DNA from: Musa acuminata AAA Group
Taxonomy: Eukaryota; Streptophyta; Magnoliopsida; Zingiberales; Musaceae
Length of the DNA: 64,000 bases
Direction: 5' to 3'
Assembly (NCBI RefSeq): GCF_036884655.1
Contig: NC_088356.1
Location: forward strand, 16,196,001-16,260,000
Shown here: piece after piece, positions 33,533 through 44,571 of the stretch
Layout: every line of letters starts with the position of its first letter
Position numbering within the stretch: position 1 is the first letter of the stretch
The notes under the pieces: model-generated
The model's input: the letters and a program-made list of their open reading frames with translations, nothing else
Told to the model about the DNA's origin: nothing
The model's database searches: none
Position numbers and translations under genes: made by a program

Positions 33533-35280
33533 AAGAGCACTAAGAGGGGGGGGTGAATTAGTGCAGCGGAAATTTTTCAACGATTAAAACGAAAGCTGCG
33601 TTCGTTCGATAAAAACGATTTCGATGTGAAAGCCGATTCTAAGATTACTTTAACTTGAGATTAAGCGAGAAGACGTTAAAGTAGATCTACGAAGGTAGTT
33701 TGCAGTTTATGATGGAAAGCAGAATACAGGCGCAAACTAAAATGCGACGTTCGTACGATAAAAGCCGATTTACGTCTAAACGCAGATTTGGAAAGTTCTG
33801 AACTTAGAAACTTGTTCGTAAGATCACAGAAGGCAGTAAACAGTTATGATTGAAATCAAAACGTAAACGTAAATTGAAATATAATGATCGCACAGAAAAA
33901 CAATTTACGTCAAAATGCAGATTCGGAAAGTTCTGAACTTAGAAACTGGTTCGTAAAATCGCAGAAGGCAGTAAGCTATTGAGAAGTTTGCAGTGAAGGT
34001 AAAATGCTCAAAGGAAATGCAAACCAAGATTTAGAGTGGTTCGGTCAATCTTGACCTACTCCACTTTGGGCTTCCTCCACCGACGAGGTCACCGACGTCA
34101 ACTAGAGGCCTTCCTTCAATAGGCGAAGGCCAACCACCCTTTTACAGATTCACTCCTTTTGACGGGCTTAGGAGACAACCCTTACAGAAGTTTTCTCTCC
34201 TCTCTTTACAACTCAAACTTTGAAGAACAGAAGGAGGAGAACTTTTGGTCTTTACAACAATTTCGAGCTCTAAGAATCACAGAAAGATATCAAGATTTCA
34301 AGTGTAAGTTACTACCTTTCAGTGCTAAATGAGTGGGGTATTTATAGGCCCCAACCCAGTTCAAATTTGGAGCTCAAAACTATCAATTCCCAGAATTCCG
34401 GGAGCAGGCGGTTGCACCTCCTGACTGGGGCGGTTGCACCACCTGGCAGAGCTCGAAGACTGAGCCTCTGGGCGGTGCCACCTCTGTCAGGGGCGGTTGC
34501 ACCTCTCTGTCAGAGCTCGAAGACCGAGCTCAGGCGGTTGCACCTCCTGAATGGGGCGGTTGCACCGCCTAGCAGAGCTCGAAACTTGAGCTCAGGCGGT
34601 ACCACCTCTTGTCGGGAGAGGTTGCACCGCCCAGTCTCGCTCGGAGACTGAGCCCAGGCGATTGCACCTCCTGGCTGGGGTGGTTGCACCGCCCAGTCTC
34701 CCTGGGAGACTTAGCCCAAGCGGTGCTACCTCCTGGCTTGGGCGGTTGCACCTCCCACAGCAACCAAGGTCCGAATGGGTTGATCCATTCGGCCCAATTT
34801 GGGTTTTTTAGGGGCCTAATTGCCCCAAGATTAAGCTAATGGGATCACCTCCCATTTTCAACTTAATTATTAGTGCTAACTACGATAAATCCTAAGACAA
34901 TTTCTGCAGCTTGCTCCGGTGCGTCAATCGCTTCTTCCGGCGAGTTTCCGATGAACTTCCGTCGATCATCCGATGAACCCTCGGTGATGCTCCTGCGGAC
35001 TTCCGGCAAACTCCTGGACTTGCGACGATCCACTTGGCAAGTTCCGACGAGCTTCTTTGGCAAGCTTCTGGACTTCTCGGATTTGTTCCCACAGAACCTC
35101 CGATGACTGTCCGAACTTCCGTCGAGCTCTCGAACTCCCAACGTGATCAATGTCATGACTCCAGCGCAACTCCTGCTGCATGTCTTACTTTCATCGTAGT
35201 TAATCCTGCACACTTATCTCAACACATAGATTAGACATCAAATGACAATTGACTTCATCATCAAAATTCGAGATTCAACA
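33533..35280 (-). repeat. A2 5' LTR
   Basis: 1748 bp against 1759 bp for its partner. Hairpin array about 34404-34760. Ends GAGATTCAACA, followed by AATAC. Confidence 0.95.
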
Positions 35281-35771
35281 AATACAAATTGCTAAAAAAG
35301 GAGCATGATAGTCTTATTTGTAATTTCGATAAGTTAAAAGCTGAATATCATGATAGTTTAAGCTCATGCATAAAATGCCATGATCTAGAAACTCTCCAAA
35401 AGGAAAACTTGCTACTTAAGGACACCTTGAAGAAATTCGAGGTTGGTAGCAAGTCATTAAACATGATTCTTGCAAACAAGAGTCACGTTCCCAAAAGAAG
35501 TGGAATTGGATTTGTGAGAAGTCCTCACCAAAATCCAACCACCTTCATAAAAGGCCCCATCTTACATGTTCGACACCAAAGCAAATGCAACTTTTGTTGC
35601 AAATTTGGACACAAGACGCATTATTGTTCATTCAAGAAAATTAGTCCAAACAAATTGATTTGGGTTCCTAAAGGAACCATGATAAATTCTATGCAACATG
35701 ATAGACAATGTAGATCTATTTGTGAGGCACCCAAAAGCAAATGGGTACCTAAAAATCATCCCTTCCTGTAA
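35281..35771 (+). pseudogene. gag: A1 copia gag, 3' portion
   Basis: Continues the frame broken at 19258 (KYKLLKKEHDSL). It has a likely helical linker (HDLETLQKENLLLKDTLKKFE), a second CCHC knuckle (CNFCCKFGHKTHYC, ligands intact) and the end KSKWVPKNHPFL followed by TAA (35769-35771). In A2 and B2 the protease follows here; in A1 it does not. Confidence 0.92.
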
Positions 35772-36625
35772 AAACATTAAAAACATAAAAATTTTAGGCT
35801 GGAGCAAGAAATAATATTCTGCTCCTTGATTCTCGATATTCATGACCCAAGATCCAAAAAGGAACTCGCAATGCTCTCTAGCCTAAATAACAGATGGAGA
35901 TTATAAATTTAAAATCACAAATGCGATTTAGATATAACCTTATTTGACTTAGAAACGTATGATTCCCAAATTCACATATCCTCTAGATTTTCGAACCCAT
36001 CAATTTCATCCGTTTATAACCTTCGAATCCAACTCTGTATCATGAAGTGACTAAGTCTGTCATGAACCTGCAAGGCTTACCAACTTGAACAAACTATCAC
36101 AAACATGTATACGACATTGAGAGTATGCATGTTAAAAGATCTATCTTGATCGTGCAAAAGTCCTTGCCTTAAAATGAAAACTCTTACGTAATTACGTAAG
36201 TAAAGTTGATTGCTCTGAATGAAAATTCTTCTCAAGACAAAAAACTCTCAGATCAGATCACACTGATCAGAACAAGTGCTCACCGCCCCAGTTGGAGGTA
36301 GCACCTCCGGCTGTCACGTGTTGCAAGCGGTTGCACCGCCCCAGCCAGAGGTGCAACCGCCCGCAACTCTGCCCTTTTTAACCCAAGCTAGGGCCGGCGG
36401 TGAAACCGACCCCAACTCACTCCCTTTCCTCCTCTACTCTTCCAAGCCTCCTCCATCCCCATTTCTCCCATCTTAGCATCCCAAATACCCCTCATTTTGA
36501 AGCAAAACATCAACAATCCTTCCCTCTCTTGAAGATCTCACTAAGGTACTCTCTAAGAAGCCCTGTTTTTTTTTGTTTGATTCATTTACTCTTGCTCATC
36601 ACTATTCTTCTAAACAACAGGAGTT
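35772..36625 (+). other. unique A1 segment: leader-like DNA before the extra ORF
   Basis: Not found in A2, A3 or B2. It includes a perfect 18-bp palindrome CTTACGTAATTACGTAAG (36183-36200), a small GC-hairpin block (36283-36365) like those of the LTRs, then a C-rich leader-like stretch. A possible intron GTACTCTC...AAACAACAG (about 36546-36620) lies just before the ORF start; this is only a consensus-based guess. Confidence 0.55.
36183..36200. promoter_or_regulatory. 18-bp perfect palindrome with two ACGT cores
   Basis: CTTACGTAATTACGTAAG equals its own reverse complement. ACGT is the core bound by plant bZIP factors in general; no TATA box is evident close downstream, so a regulatory role is an inference. 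Confidence 0.4.
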
Positions 36626-37735
36626 ATGGGATCTAGAAGATCCTCAAGGGACAAAGGAAAGAGGAGATTAGTAGAAGATTTTGATCTCACCCTTTTCGAT
36701 TCAAAATACCATGCTGAAAAATTTTCCTCTTTCGAACTTAGGAGTGTCAATAAGGGAAAATACGTAGATTTAAATGAACTAAGAGACTTAGAGACAATCC
36801 AATGGTTTGCAAACTTAGATCTACTTCCAATTTTGTAAATTAACGAACCCATCTATCCAAGACTTGTTAGATTGTTTTACAACAACATACAAATAGATGA
36901 AGAAGAAAGAATGTCCACCTATCTTTTAGGACAACACATCTCAATTACGGATAGATTCATTTGCGACATGATAGGCATTCCCATGAAAAGTAGAGGACTT
37001 TACTTTAGAGGATCATGGGATGATGAAACTGTTGGAACAACATATGTTGAAGCCTTAGGAACAATTTTTGCCAATCCCAACTTAGCATTTGTTCCTAAAA
37101 GTTGTGAACATCTACTGCCTCTAAACACTAAGGTACTTCATCATATCCTAACTAGCATCATTCTCCCTAAACAATACCATCATGATGAAGTAAGCCAATT
37201 AGAATTAGGAACTATGTATTTGATCATTAAAGGACATGACATCTGTCTTGGTTATCTTATCCAACAAAACATGTTAGAACTATCTAAGAAAGACATGATA
37301 CTCCCATATGGTGGTATAATCACTAGAATAATGAAAGCCTACGATATTCTAATACCACCGGAAGAAGAAGTAATAAAAGTAGATAGATTTAGCATAATAA
37401 ATAAAAATCTACTTCACCGATTAAGATGTTTTTATAGAAACGGTAACTGGGTTAGAATGCTAAGAAGAACTGATCCCCCTCAACCTGAACTAGAACCGGA
37501 AACACCAGTCTTTAGGAGTACCCAATCTCCTCCGATCTGTCCCTTTGAGGAAACACATCCATTTGAGCAAACTCATACATCATCTGTCGAGAATATTGGG
37601 ATTCGGATGGACCGATTCGAACAAAAACAAGAACAGCTTGAACAACAACAAGATCAAATCCTATCTGAGTTGCAGCAAATTCATCATCAATTTGACTCCT
37701 TGTTTAGGCACTTTAATTTTCCACCTCATGAATGA
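36626..37735 (+). pseudogene. extra ORF of A1, resembling 'putative plant transposon protein'
   Basis: About 369 codons with one in-frame TAA at 36836-36838 (LLPIL-stop-INEPIY). Starts MGSRRSSRDKGKRRLVEDFD, basic. The middle (IYPRLVRLFYNNI, LLPLNTKVLHHILTSIILPK, ELGTMYLIIKGHDICLGY, LPYGGIITRIM) follows the pattern I associate with the uncharacterised 'putative plant transposon protein' (Transposase_32-type) family found in many plant repeats. The C-terminus is Pro-rich, then a Gln-rich likely coiled coil (about 30 residues, FEQKQEQLEQQQDQILSEL). No DDE or RT motif is seen. Its function is unknown. It stands exactly where pol is missing. Confidence 0.72.
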
Positions 37736-38024
37736 GCTTGTATGAACACAATCATCTGTTGTTATTGTAAACTCCTTATGTTACTCACCATGATGTGCTT
37801 TGCCTTGATCCTTGATATGGTTACCTGATATATTTTGAGCATATGTAGAGTTGTAAACATCTATCATGGTAAATATATGCCTTGTGCCTTGTGGTAAATA
37901 TAAACTAAATGGTTATCTCGGATTTTATATTGAAACTAAAAGCTTTGAAAACCTTGTGCTTTGATTTCCATGATAAATATAGTTTGAAAAAGTGATATAC
38001 CAATGCAGTTGATAAGTCATTGTC
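37736..38024 (+). other. A1 spacer between extra ORF and RNase H tail
   Basis: AT-rich, no ORF; presumably the 3' untranslated part of the extra ORF up to the junction with copia sequence near 38020. Confidence 0.5.
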
Positions 38025-38132
38025 ATTGACACTAAACATCAACTAGCCGATATTTTTACAAAACCTCTAAGTGAAGAACAATTTGATTTCATAAGAAGAG
38101 AATTAGGAATGTTGATGTGTCCGAATACATAA
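38025..38132 (+). pseudogene. pol: A1 RNase H C-terminal tail
   Basis: 35 codons, [20 protein letters not shown] to CPNT and TAA, the same end as A2 pol. It shows that A1 descends from an element with a full pol that was replaced from the gag end to this point. Confidence 0.9.
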
Positions 38133-39160
38133 ACTAGTTAAAATTATCTTTCGGACTTTATTGAATGATCATATCACTTGATTGCCATGCGATGAAATGT
38201 TTTTTGATTGTATTTGAAAACTCGAATGCATGAAAGAGTTAATTTTATTTTTGGATTCGCTTAACAATTGGAATGCTAAAAATCGGATTTTCTCGTACAC
38301 TCTTATGAAAAATATTTTTCTAAAATGGATTTGATGAAATCTTGAAATATGGAAGATAGTATTTCTATTTACAAAAAGTTGTTTCACATATCTTGACTCA
38401 AAGCAAACTCACAAACAGCATGAATCAAAACAATCAACATATCATGTTTTCCTTTTTGTGCTTGAACAATTAATTTCCTATCATTTACTATTGGAAATAA
38501 CATGAATCAAGTAAAGGCATGAAACAATCATCGCACTTATACTCAAAATTTACTTGTATTGTTCCCCTGATATCACAACTACCATGCTTTTTGTTGATGA
38601 CAAAGGGGGAGAAATATATGAATTGATGCTATAAACACTGATGCTATAATTATGCCATGCTTGCATCACCAAGAGATATATGAATAAACGCTATGATTTG
38701 CATTATGCCTTATATCGTGTCAAGATATCAAACAAAAAACTTGCATCATAATTTTACGAGTTGATATCTTACCGTGTGATGAAATGCAATACTTGCTAAA
38801 ATATTTGAAATGTGTACTTGAAATATGTACATCATGTAATGATATCAAAATCTTACTTCACAGTTTTACATGCTGATATCTTACAATATGATGAATTGTT
38901 ACTACTACCATCATTCAAACTTGTAATGTAAAATTTGAAAATGAATGTCAAGCCTTGACATCATCTTCAGAGAGATACATCATGATAGGAATCGTGATGG
39001 GAATATTGATAAGTTCAAATGATTTTAACTTATCAATATGTCTCTTGAACTCTTAAGGTTTTGAATTCAAGAATGACTTATCTCAAGTATGACATATAGA
39101 CAGGGGGAGTTAAGGTTAACTCCATTATCAATTGATTGTCATCATCAAAAAGGGGGAGAT
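38133..39160 (+). other. A1 3' non-coding region and polypurine tract
   Basis: AT-rich, with an AAAGGGGGAGAA block near 38602, an AGGGGGAGT block near 39103 and the terminal AAAAAGGGGGAGAT at 39147-39160. Several purine blocks before the LTR are typical of the Sirevirus-like copia lineage. Confidence 0.75.
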
Positions 39161-40927
39161 TGTTGAATCTCGGATTTTGATGATGAAGTGAATTGTCATT
39201 TGTTGTCTAATCTATGTGTTGAGATAAGTGTGCAGGATTAACTACGACGAAAGTTAGACATGCAGCAGGAGTTGCGCCGGAGTCAAGACAATGATCACGT
39301 TGGGAGTTCGAGAGTTCGACGGAAGTTCGGACAGTCGTCGGAGGTTCTGCAGGAACAAATCCGAGAAGTCCATAAGCTTACCAAAAGAAGCTCGTCGGAA
39401 CTCGCCAAGTGGATCATCGCAAGTCCAGGAGTTTGCCGGAAGTCTATAGGAGCATCACCGAGGGTTCATCGGATGATCGACGGAAGTTCGCCGGAAATTC
39501 GCCGGAAGAAGCGATTGATGCACCGGAGCAAGCTATAGAAATTGTCTTAGGATTTATCGTAGTTAGCACAATGATTAAGTTGGAAATTGGAGGTGATCCC
39601 ATTAGCTTAATCTTGGGGCAATTGGGCCCCTGAAAAACCCAAATTGGGCCGAATGGATCTACCCATTCGGACCCTGATTGTTGTGGGAGGTGCAACCGCC
39701 CAAGCTAGGAGGTAGCACCGCTTGGGCTAAATCTCCCAGGGAGACTGGGCGGTGCAACCGCCCCAGCCAGGAGGTAGCACCGCCTGGGCTCAGTCTCCGA
39801 GCGAGACTGGGCGGTGCAACCTCCCTTGACAAGAGGTAGCACCGCCTGAGCTTGGTCTTCGAGCTCTGGCAGGCAGTGCAACCGCCCCAGTCAGGAGGTG
39901 CAACCGCCTGAGCTCGATCTTCGAGCTCTGGCAGAGAGGTGCAACCGCCCCTGACATAGGTGGCACCGCCCAGAGGCTCAGTCTTCGAGCTCTACCAGGC
40001 GATGCAACCGCCCTAGTTAGGAGGTGCAACCGCTTGATCCCAGAATTCCGGGAATTGACAGTTTTGAGCTCCAAATTTGAACTAGGTTGGGGCCTATAAA
40101 TACTCCACCCATTCAGCAATGAAAGACAAGAACTTACACTCGAAATCTTGATCTTTTTCTGTGATTCTTAGAGCTCAAAATTGTTGTAAAGGCCAAAAGT
40201 TATCCTCCCTCTGTTCTTCAAAGTTTTGAGTTGTAAAGAGAGGAGAGAAAATTTCTGTAAGGGTTGTCTCCTAAGCCCGTCAAAAGGAGTGAAACTGTAA
40301 AAGGGTGGTTGGCTTTCGCCTATTGAAGGAAGGCCTCTAGTTGACGTCGGTGACCTCGTCGGTGGAGGAAGCCAAAAGTGGAGTAGGTCAAGATTGACCG
40401 AACCACTCTAAATCTCGGTTTGCATTTACTTTGAGCATTTTATCTTTACTGCAAACCTCCTAAATAGCTACTGCCTTCTGCACTTTTACGAACGAGATTC
40501 TAAGTTCAGAGCTTTCCGAATCTACGTTTAGACGTAAATCAGCTTTTTCGTATGATAATTACATTTCAGTTTACATTTACGTTTTGATTTCAATCATAAC
40601 TGCAAACTGCCTTCTGCGCATTTACAAAATGTATCACAAAGTTCAGTATCCTCAAAATTGGCATTTAGACGTAAACCGGTTTTATCGTACAAACGTCGCA
40701 TTTCAGTTTGCGCTTGCATTCTGATTTTCATCATAAACTGTAAACTGCCTTCGTAGATTTACTTTAACGTCATCTCGCTTAATCTTAAGTTAAAGTAATC
40801 TTAGAATCGGCTTTTACATCGAAATCGTTTTTATCAAACGAACGCAGCTTTCGATTTTAATAGTGAAAGATTTCCGCGGCACTAATTCACCCCCCCCCCC
40901 CCCCTCTTAGTGCTCTTGATCCTAACA
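39161..40927 (+). repeat. A1 3' LTR
   Basis: 1767 bp, equal in length to the 5' LTR. Hairpin array 39686-40036, TATAAATA 40095-40102, C16 tract near 40890, end TTGATCCTAACA. Confidence 0.95.
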
Positions 40928-40932
40928 AAAAC

Positions 40933-42810
40933 CATTTGATATATGTTTATGATTTAATCTATGTTTTGAGTGATGCAGGATGCTTCGATCAGGATGAGAT
41001 AATTAAAGCAGGAAAAATCATGTTGTGCCGGAGGAACATGTCAAAAGATTGGACGACGGACCGGTGGATCGGTCGACGTATCAACAAAAGACTTCGGGCC
41101 GTGGACTCGGGCATTGGGCTAAGAAGAGCGGGTATTGCACTAAGGATATTGGAATTGTAGAGTCAACTGGCCGATTGGGCAATAGGCCGCAAGAGAGGAC
41201 GATGCACCGAAGAATCGGACGAAGCGTCGAGGGACCAATGACATGCCGGACAACTTGGTTAATTGCTTAGGATTAATTGTCTCGATCGAAGTTTTATTTT
41301 ACATGTTCAGGATTAACTACGATGGAAGTAAGACATGCAGCAGGAGTTGCACCGGAGTCAAGACTATGATCACGTTGGGAGTTCGAGAGTTCGACGGAAG
41401 TCCGGACGGTCGTCGGAGGTTCTACGGGAACAAATCCGAGAAGTCCAGGAGCTTGCCAAAAGAAGCTCGTCGGAACTCGCCAAGTGGATCGTCGCAAGTC
41501 CAGGAGTTTGCCGGAAGTCCACAGGAGCATCACCGAGGGTTCATCGGATGATCGATGGAAGTTCGTCGGAAGCTCGCCGGAAGACGCGATTGATGCACCG
41601 GAGCAAGTTGCAGTAAATGTCTTAAGAAATATCGTAGTTAGCACTATGATTAAGCTAGAAATGGGAGGTGATCCCATTAACTTAATCTTGGGGCAATTGG
41701 GCCCTTTACGGACCCAGATTTCTTGACCAGCGATGGCACCGCTTGGGTCGACGGTGGCACCGCCCAGGGCTCAGTTTCCGATCGAGACTGGGCGGTGCAA
41801 CCGCCCCTAACAAGTGGTGGAATCACCTGAGCTCGGTCTCCGAGCTCTGCCAAGCGGTGCAACCGCCCTAGTCAGGCGGTGGCACCGCTTGGGCTTAGTC
41901 TCCGAGCGAGACTGGGCGGTGCAACCGCCCCTGTCAGGTAGTGGCACCTCCCAGAGGCTCAGTCTCCGAGCTCTGCCAAGCGGTGCAACCACCCCTGACA
42001 GGAGGTGGCACCACCCAGAGGATCAGTCTTCGAGCTCTGCTAGGCAGTGTAACCGCCCCAGTCAGACGGTGCAACCGCCAAACCCCAGAATTCCGAGAGA
42101 TGATAGTTTTTAGCTCGGAATTCAAACTGGTTTGGGGCCTATAAATACCCCACGCTTTCCTGCATGAAAGGGCACCAAAAGCTTGATCTTACTCTATGAT
42201 TTTAGAGCTCAAAAGTGTTGTAAAGTCTAGAAGTTCTCCTCTCTCTTTTCTTCCAAGTTTTGATTTTCAAGAGAGGAGAGAAAAGTTTGTAAGGGTTGTC
42301 TCCTAAGCCCGTCAAAAGGAGTGAAACTGTAAAAAGGTAGTTGGCATTCGCCTATTGAAGGAAGGCCTCTAGTGGACGTCGGTGACCTCGTTGGTGGAGG
42401 AAGCCAAAATTGGATGTAGGTCAAGATTAACCGAACTACTCTAAATCTCTGTTTGCATTTACTTTGAGCATCTTATCTTTACTGCAAACCTCCTCAGTAG
42501 CTTACTGCCTTCTGCTCATTTACGAACGTGTTTCATAGTTAAGTATTTTTCAAATTGGCGTTAAGACGAAAATCGATTTTATCGTACGAACATCATATTT
42601 CAATTTCCGCTTACATTCTAATTTCTATCTTAACTACAAACTGCCTTCCTTACTTTCTTCAAATACATTTTCGTAAGCTTTCAAAGTTATTATCTTCACG
42701 AAATGACTTTTACATCGGAATCAGATTTCAATATACGAACGCAGTTTTAATCAACGAAAGTTTTCTGCTGCACTAATTCACCCCCCCTCTTAGTGCTCTT
42801 GATCCTAACA
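40933..42810 (+). repeat. C first LTR, remainder
   Basis: Resumes from 16343 at CATTTGATATATG. Differs from A LTRs in the first 350 bp (GCTTCGATCAGGATGAGA block) but shares the ACTACGATGGAAG, hairpin (41738-42085), TATA (42140-42147) and end modules. Primer site TGGTATCAGAGC follows at 42813-42824. Confidence 0.92.
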
Positions 42811-42860
42811 ATTGGTATCAGAGCCCGATATTTCTTATTTCAGATTTACACTTGAGAGAA

Positions 42861-43278
42861 ATGGCTCTTCATGGCTTTCAAGAGGGCTTATCGGTTGTTC
42901 ATCCACCGTTGTTTAACGGATTGGACTACACTTATTGGAAAACTCGAATGAGAGTTTTCTTGATTTCTATGAATTTGAATTTATGAAATATTGTTTAAAA
43001 CGGTTTTCAACTTCCCTCTAAACCAATGAACGAATGGTCGGATTTGGATAAGAAGTATTTTTCTTTAAACGCAAAGGCTACGAATGCCTTATTTTACGCT
43101 TTGAACAAAAATGAGTTCAATCAAATTTCAACGTACGAAACACCTTTTGATATTTGGCGAACACTTCAAATCACGCACAAGGGAACTAGTAGAGTCAAAG
43201 ACTCGAAAGTTAATATTTTATTGCATGATTTTGAACTTTTTCGAATGCAACCAAGCGAGACTATTGGCGACATGTACA
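42861..43278 (+). pseudogene. gag: C copia-type gag, first copy, N-terminal part
   Basis: Starts MALHGFQEGLSVVHPPLFNG. Two in-frame stops follow within about 45-50 codons: TGA for the Trp of LNLWNIVE and TAA for the Glu just after. The UBN2-like core (THKGTSRVKDSKVN, FRMQPSETIGDMY) is then open to the B2 insertion. The target GTACA (43274-43278) is shared with 51409-51413. Confidence 0.9.
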
Positions 43279-44519
43279 TGTTAAATCTCGGATTTTGATG
43301 ATAAAATCAATTGATGGGTTAATTGATCTAATCCATATTATTGAGTTAAGTGTGCAGAATTAACTACGATAACCAGAAAACATAAAGCAAGAATACTGGA
43401 GTCAAGTTTGATGGACGTTTAAGAGTCCGAAGAATCGTCGGATATGCTGCTGGAACCAACCGAGAAGAAATCGGGAACCTGTCGGAATTTTCGGAAGTTC
43501 ACCGAAGAGATCGTCGGAGGTTCGCAGAGATCACCGAGAAGGCTCTGCTACTCGTTGAAGTTGTCATAAGATCGGGAGCTTGCTCCCGTTGGAAGAAATC
43601 CGAGGGCATATCGGAAGTCAGCCGGAAGTTCGTCGGAAGAAGACTCGACGTTCGCGGTTAAAAACTTGCTTGGGATGTTTTTAGTTATGTAGTTCACATG
43701 TAATTAGGATTAGGATTAAAAGATAATCCTATATCCTGGTTAAGGGCCAATTGGGCCCAAAATTAGACTTGGTTTGGGCTAAATTTAAAGCCCAACCAGT
43801 GAACTGAAGGGTCTGGCGGTGGCACCGCCCAGCACCCGAGTGCTAGGCGGTGGCACCGCTTGGCTGGGCGGTGGCACCTCCAGTCCACTGTCAGTGTCAG
43901 ACACTGACAGGCGGTGGCACCGCCACTGATAGGCGGTGGCACCGCAGCATCGGGAACCAAAGAGAATTCAAATTTTGGAGCCCAAATTTGAATCCTCTTG
44001 AGGCCTATAAATACCTCTCAATTCTCAGCTGAGAAAACAACTTTTGAGAAGCAATTGATTGAGAGAAAGGTCTTAGAAAAGTCTTAGCAAGTCTTGTTTT
44101 CAATTTGCTAGAGTGTTCACCTCCTTCTTTCTTGCTGAAAATTTGTAAGAGTGTGAACCGCTTGTAAAAAGTTGTAAGAGGGGTATTTGCCCTTTCCCTT
44201 CAAGAGATTTGCTAGTGGAAGGTGGGAGCCTCATCGAAGAGGGCCTCGCAAGTGGATGTAGGTCATTTGACCGAACCACTTTAAAATCGGCGTGATCTCT
44301 GGTTTGCATTTCATTATTGCTATATACATTATTGCAAACCTTCTTACATGCTTTATTTCCTCATTACCTTTGCTGCATACCTTTACGAGCACGCGTTCAA
44401 GTTAAACTTTTCAAGTTCGGTTTTCATCGTATCAAAAGATTTGTCGAAACCAAAATTTTAATCCGCTGCACTAATTCACCCCCCCCCCCCCCCCTCTTAG
44501 TGCCGCTCCGATCCTAACA
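43279..44519 (+). repeat. B2 5' LTR
   Basis: 1241 bp with hairpins 43811-43946, TATAAATA 44006-44013, a C tract of about 17, end CCGCTCCGATCCTAACA. About 46 bp shorter than its partner, mainly in the hairpin array. Confidence 0.95.
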
Positions 44520-44571
44520 ATTGGTATCAGAGATAGGCTCACTCTCATATTTAGTTTGATACCCAAGAGAG

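Larger units (their letters stand above)
19259..35280 (-). mobile_element. A2: copia element with full pol, minus strand, recently disrupted
   Basis: LTRs of 1759 bp (19259-21017, 3') and 1748 bp (33533-35280, 5'); target duplication AATAC (19254-19258, 35281-35285). Reading leftward from 33532: primer site, gag start at 33472, a solo B LTR inserted in gag (26209-33375), rest of gag, protease, integrase, RT and RNase H in copia order, then 3' region and polypurine tract. Without the insertion it is about 8.85 kb. The pol frame has a few lesions only. It is the best candidate in the window for the ancestor supplying proteins to A1 and A3. Confidence 0.95.
16344..40927 (+). mobile_element. A1: copia-derived element in which pol is replaced by an unrelated ORF
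   Basis: Both LTRs are 1767 bp (16344-18110, 39161-40927) and nearly identical; target duplication AAAAC (16339-16343, 40928-40932). Removing the nested A2 (19259-35280) leaves about 8.56 kb: primer site, gag with two knuckles, 0.85 kb of unique leader-like DNA, an ORF of about 369 codons (36626-37735), a 35-codon RNase H tail (38025-38132), the A-family 3' region, polypurine tract and LTR. Protease, integrase, RT and most of RNase H are absent. Mobility would depend on proteins from a relative such as A2. Confidence 0.92.

Noticed and set aside
35281..40927. Extra ORF segment as a host gene lying between unrelated repeats
   Set aside because: It is bounded on one side by A1 gag in frame and on the other by A1 RNase H tail, 3' region and LTR, and A1 has a complete target duplication around the whole.
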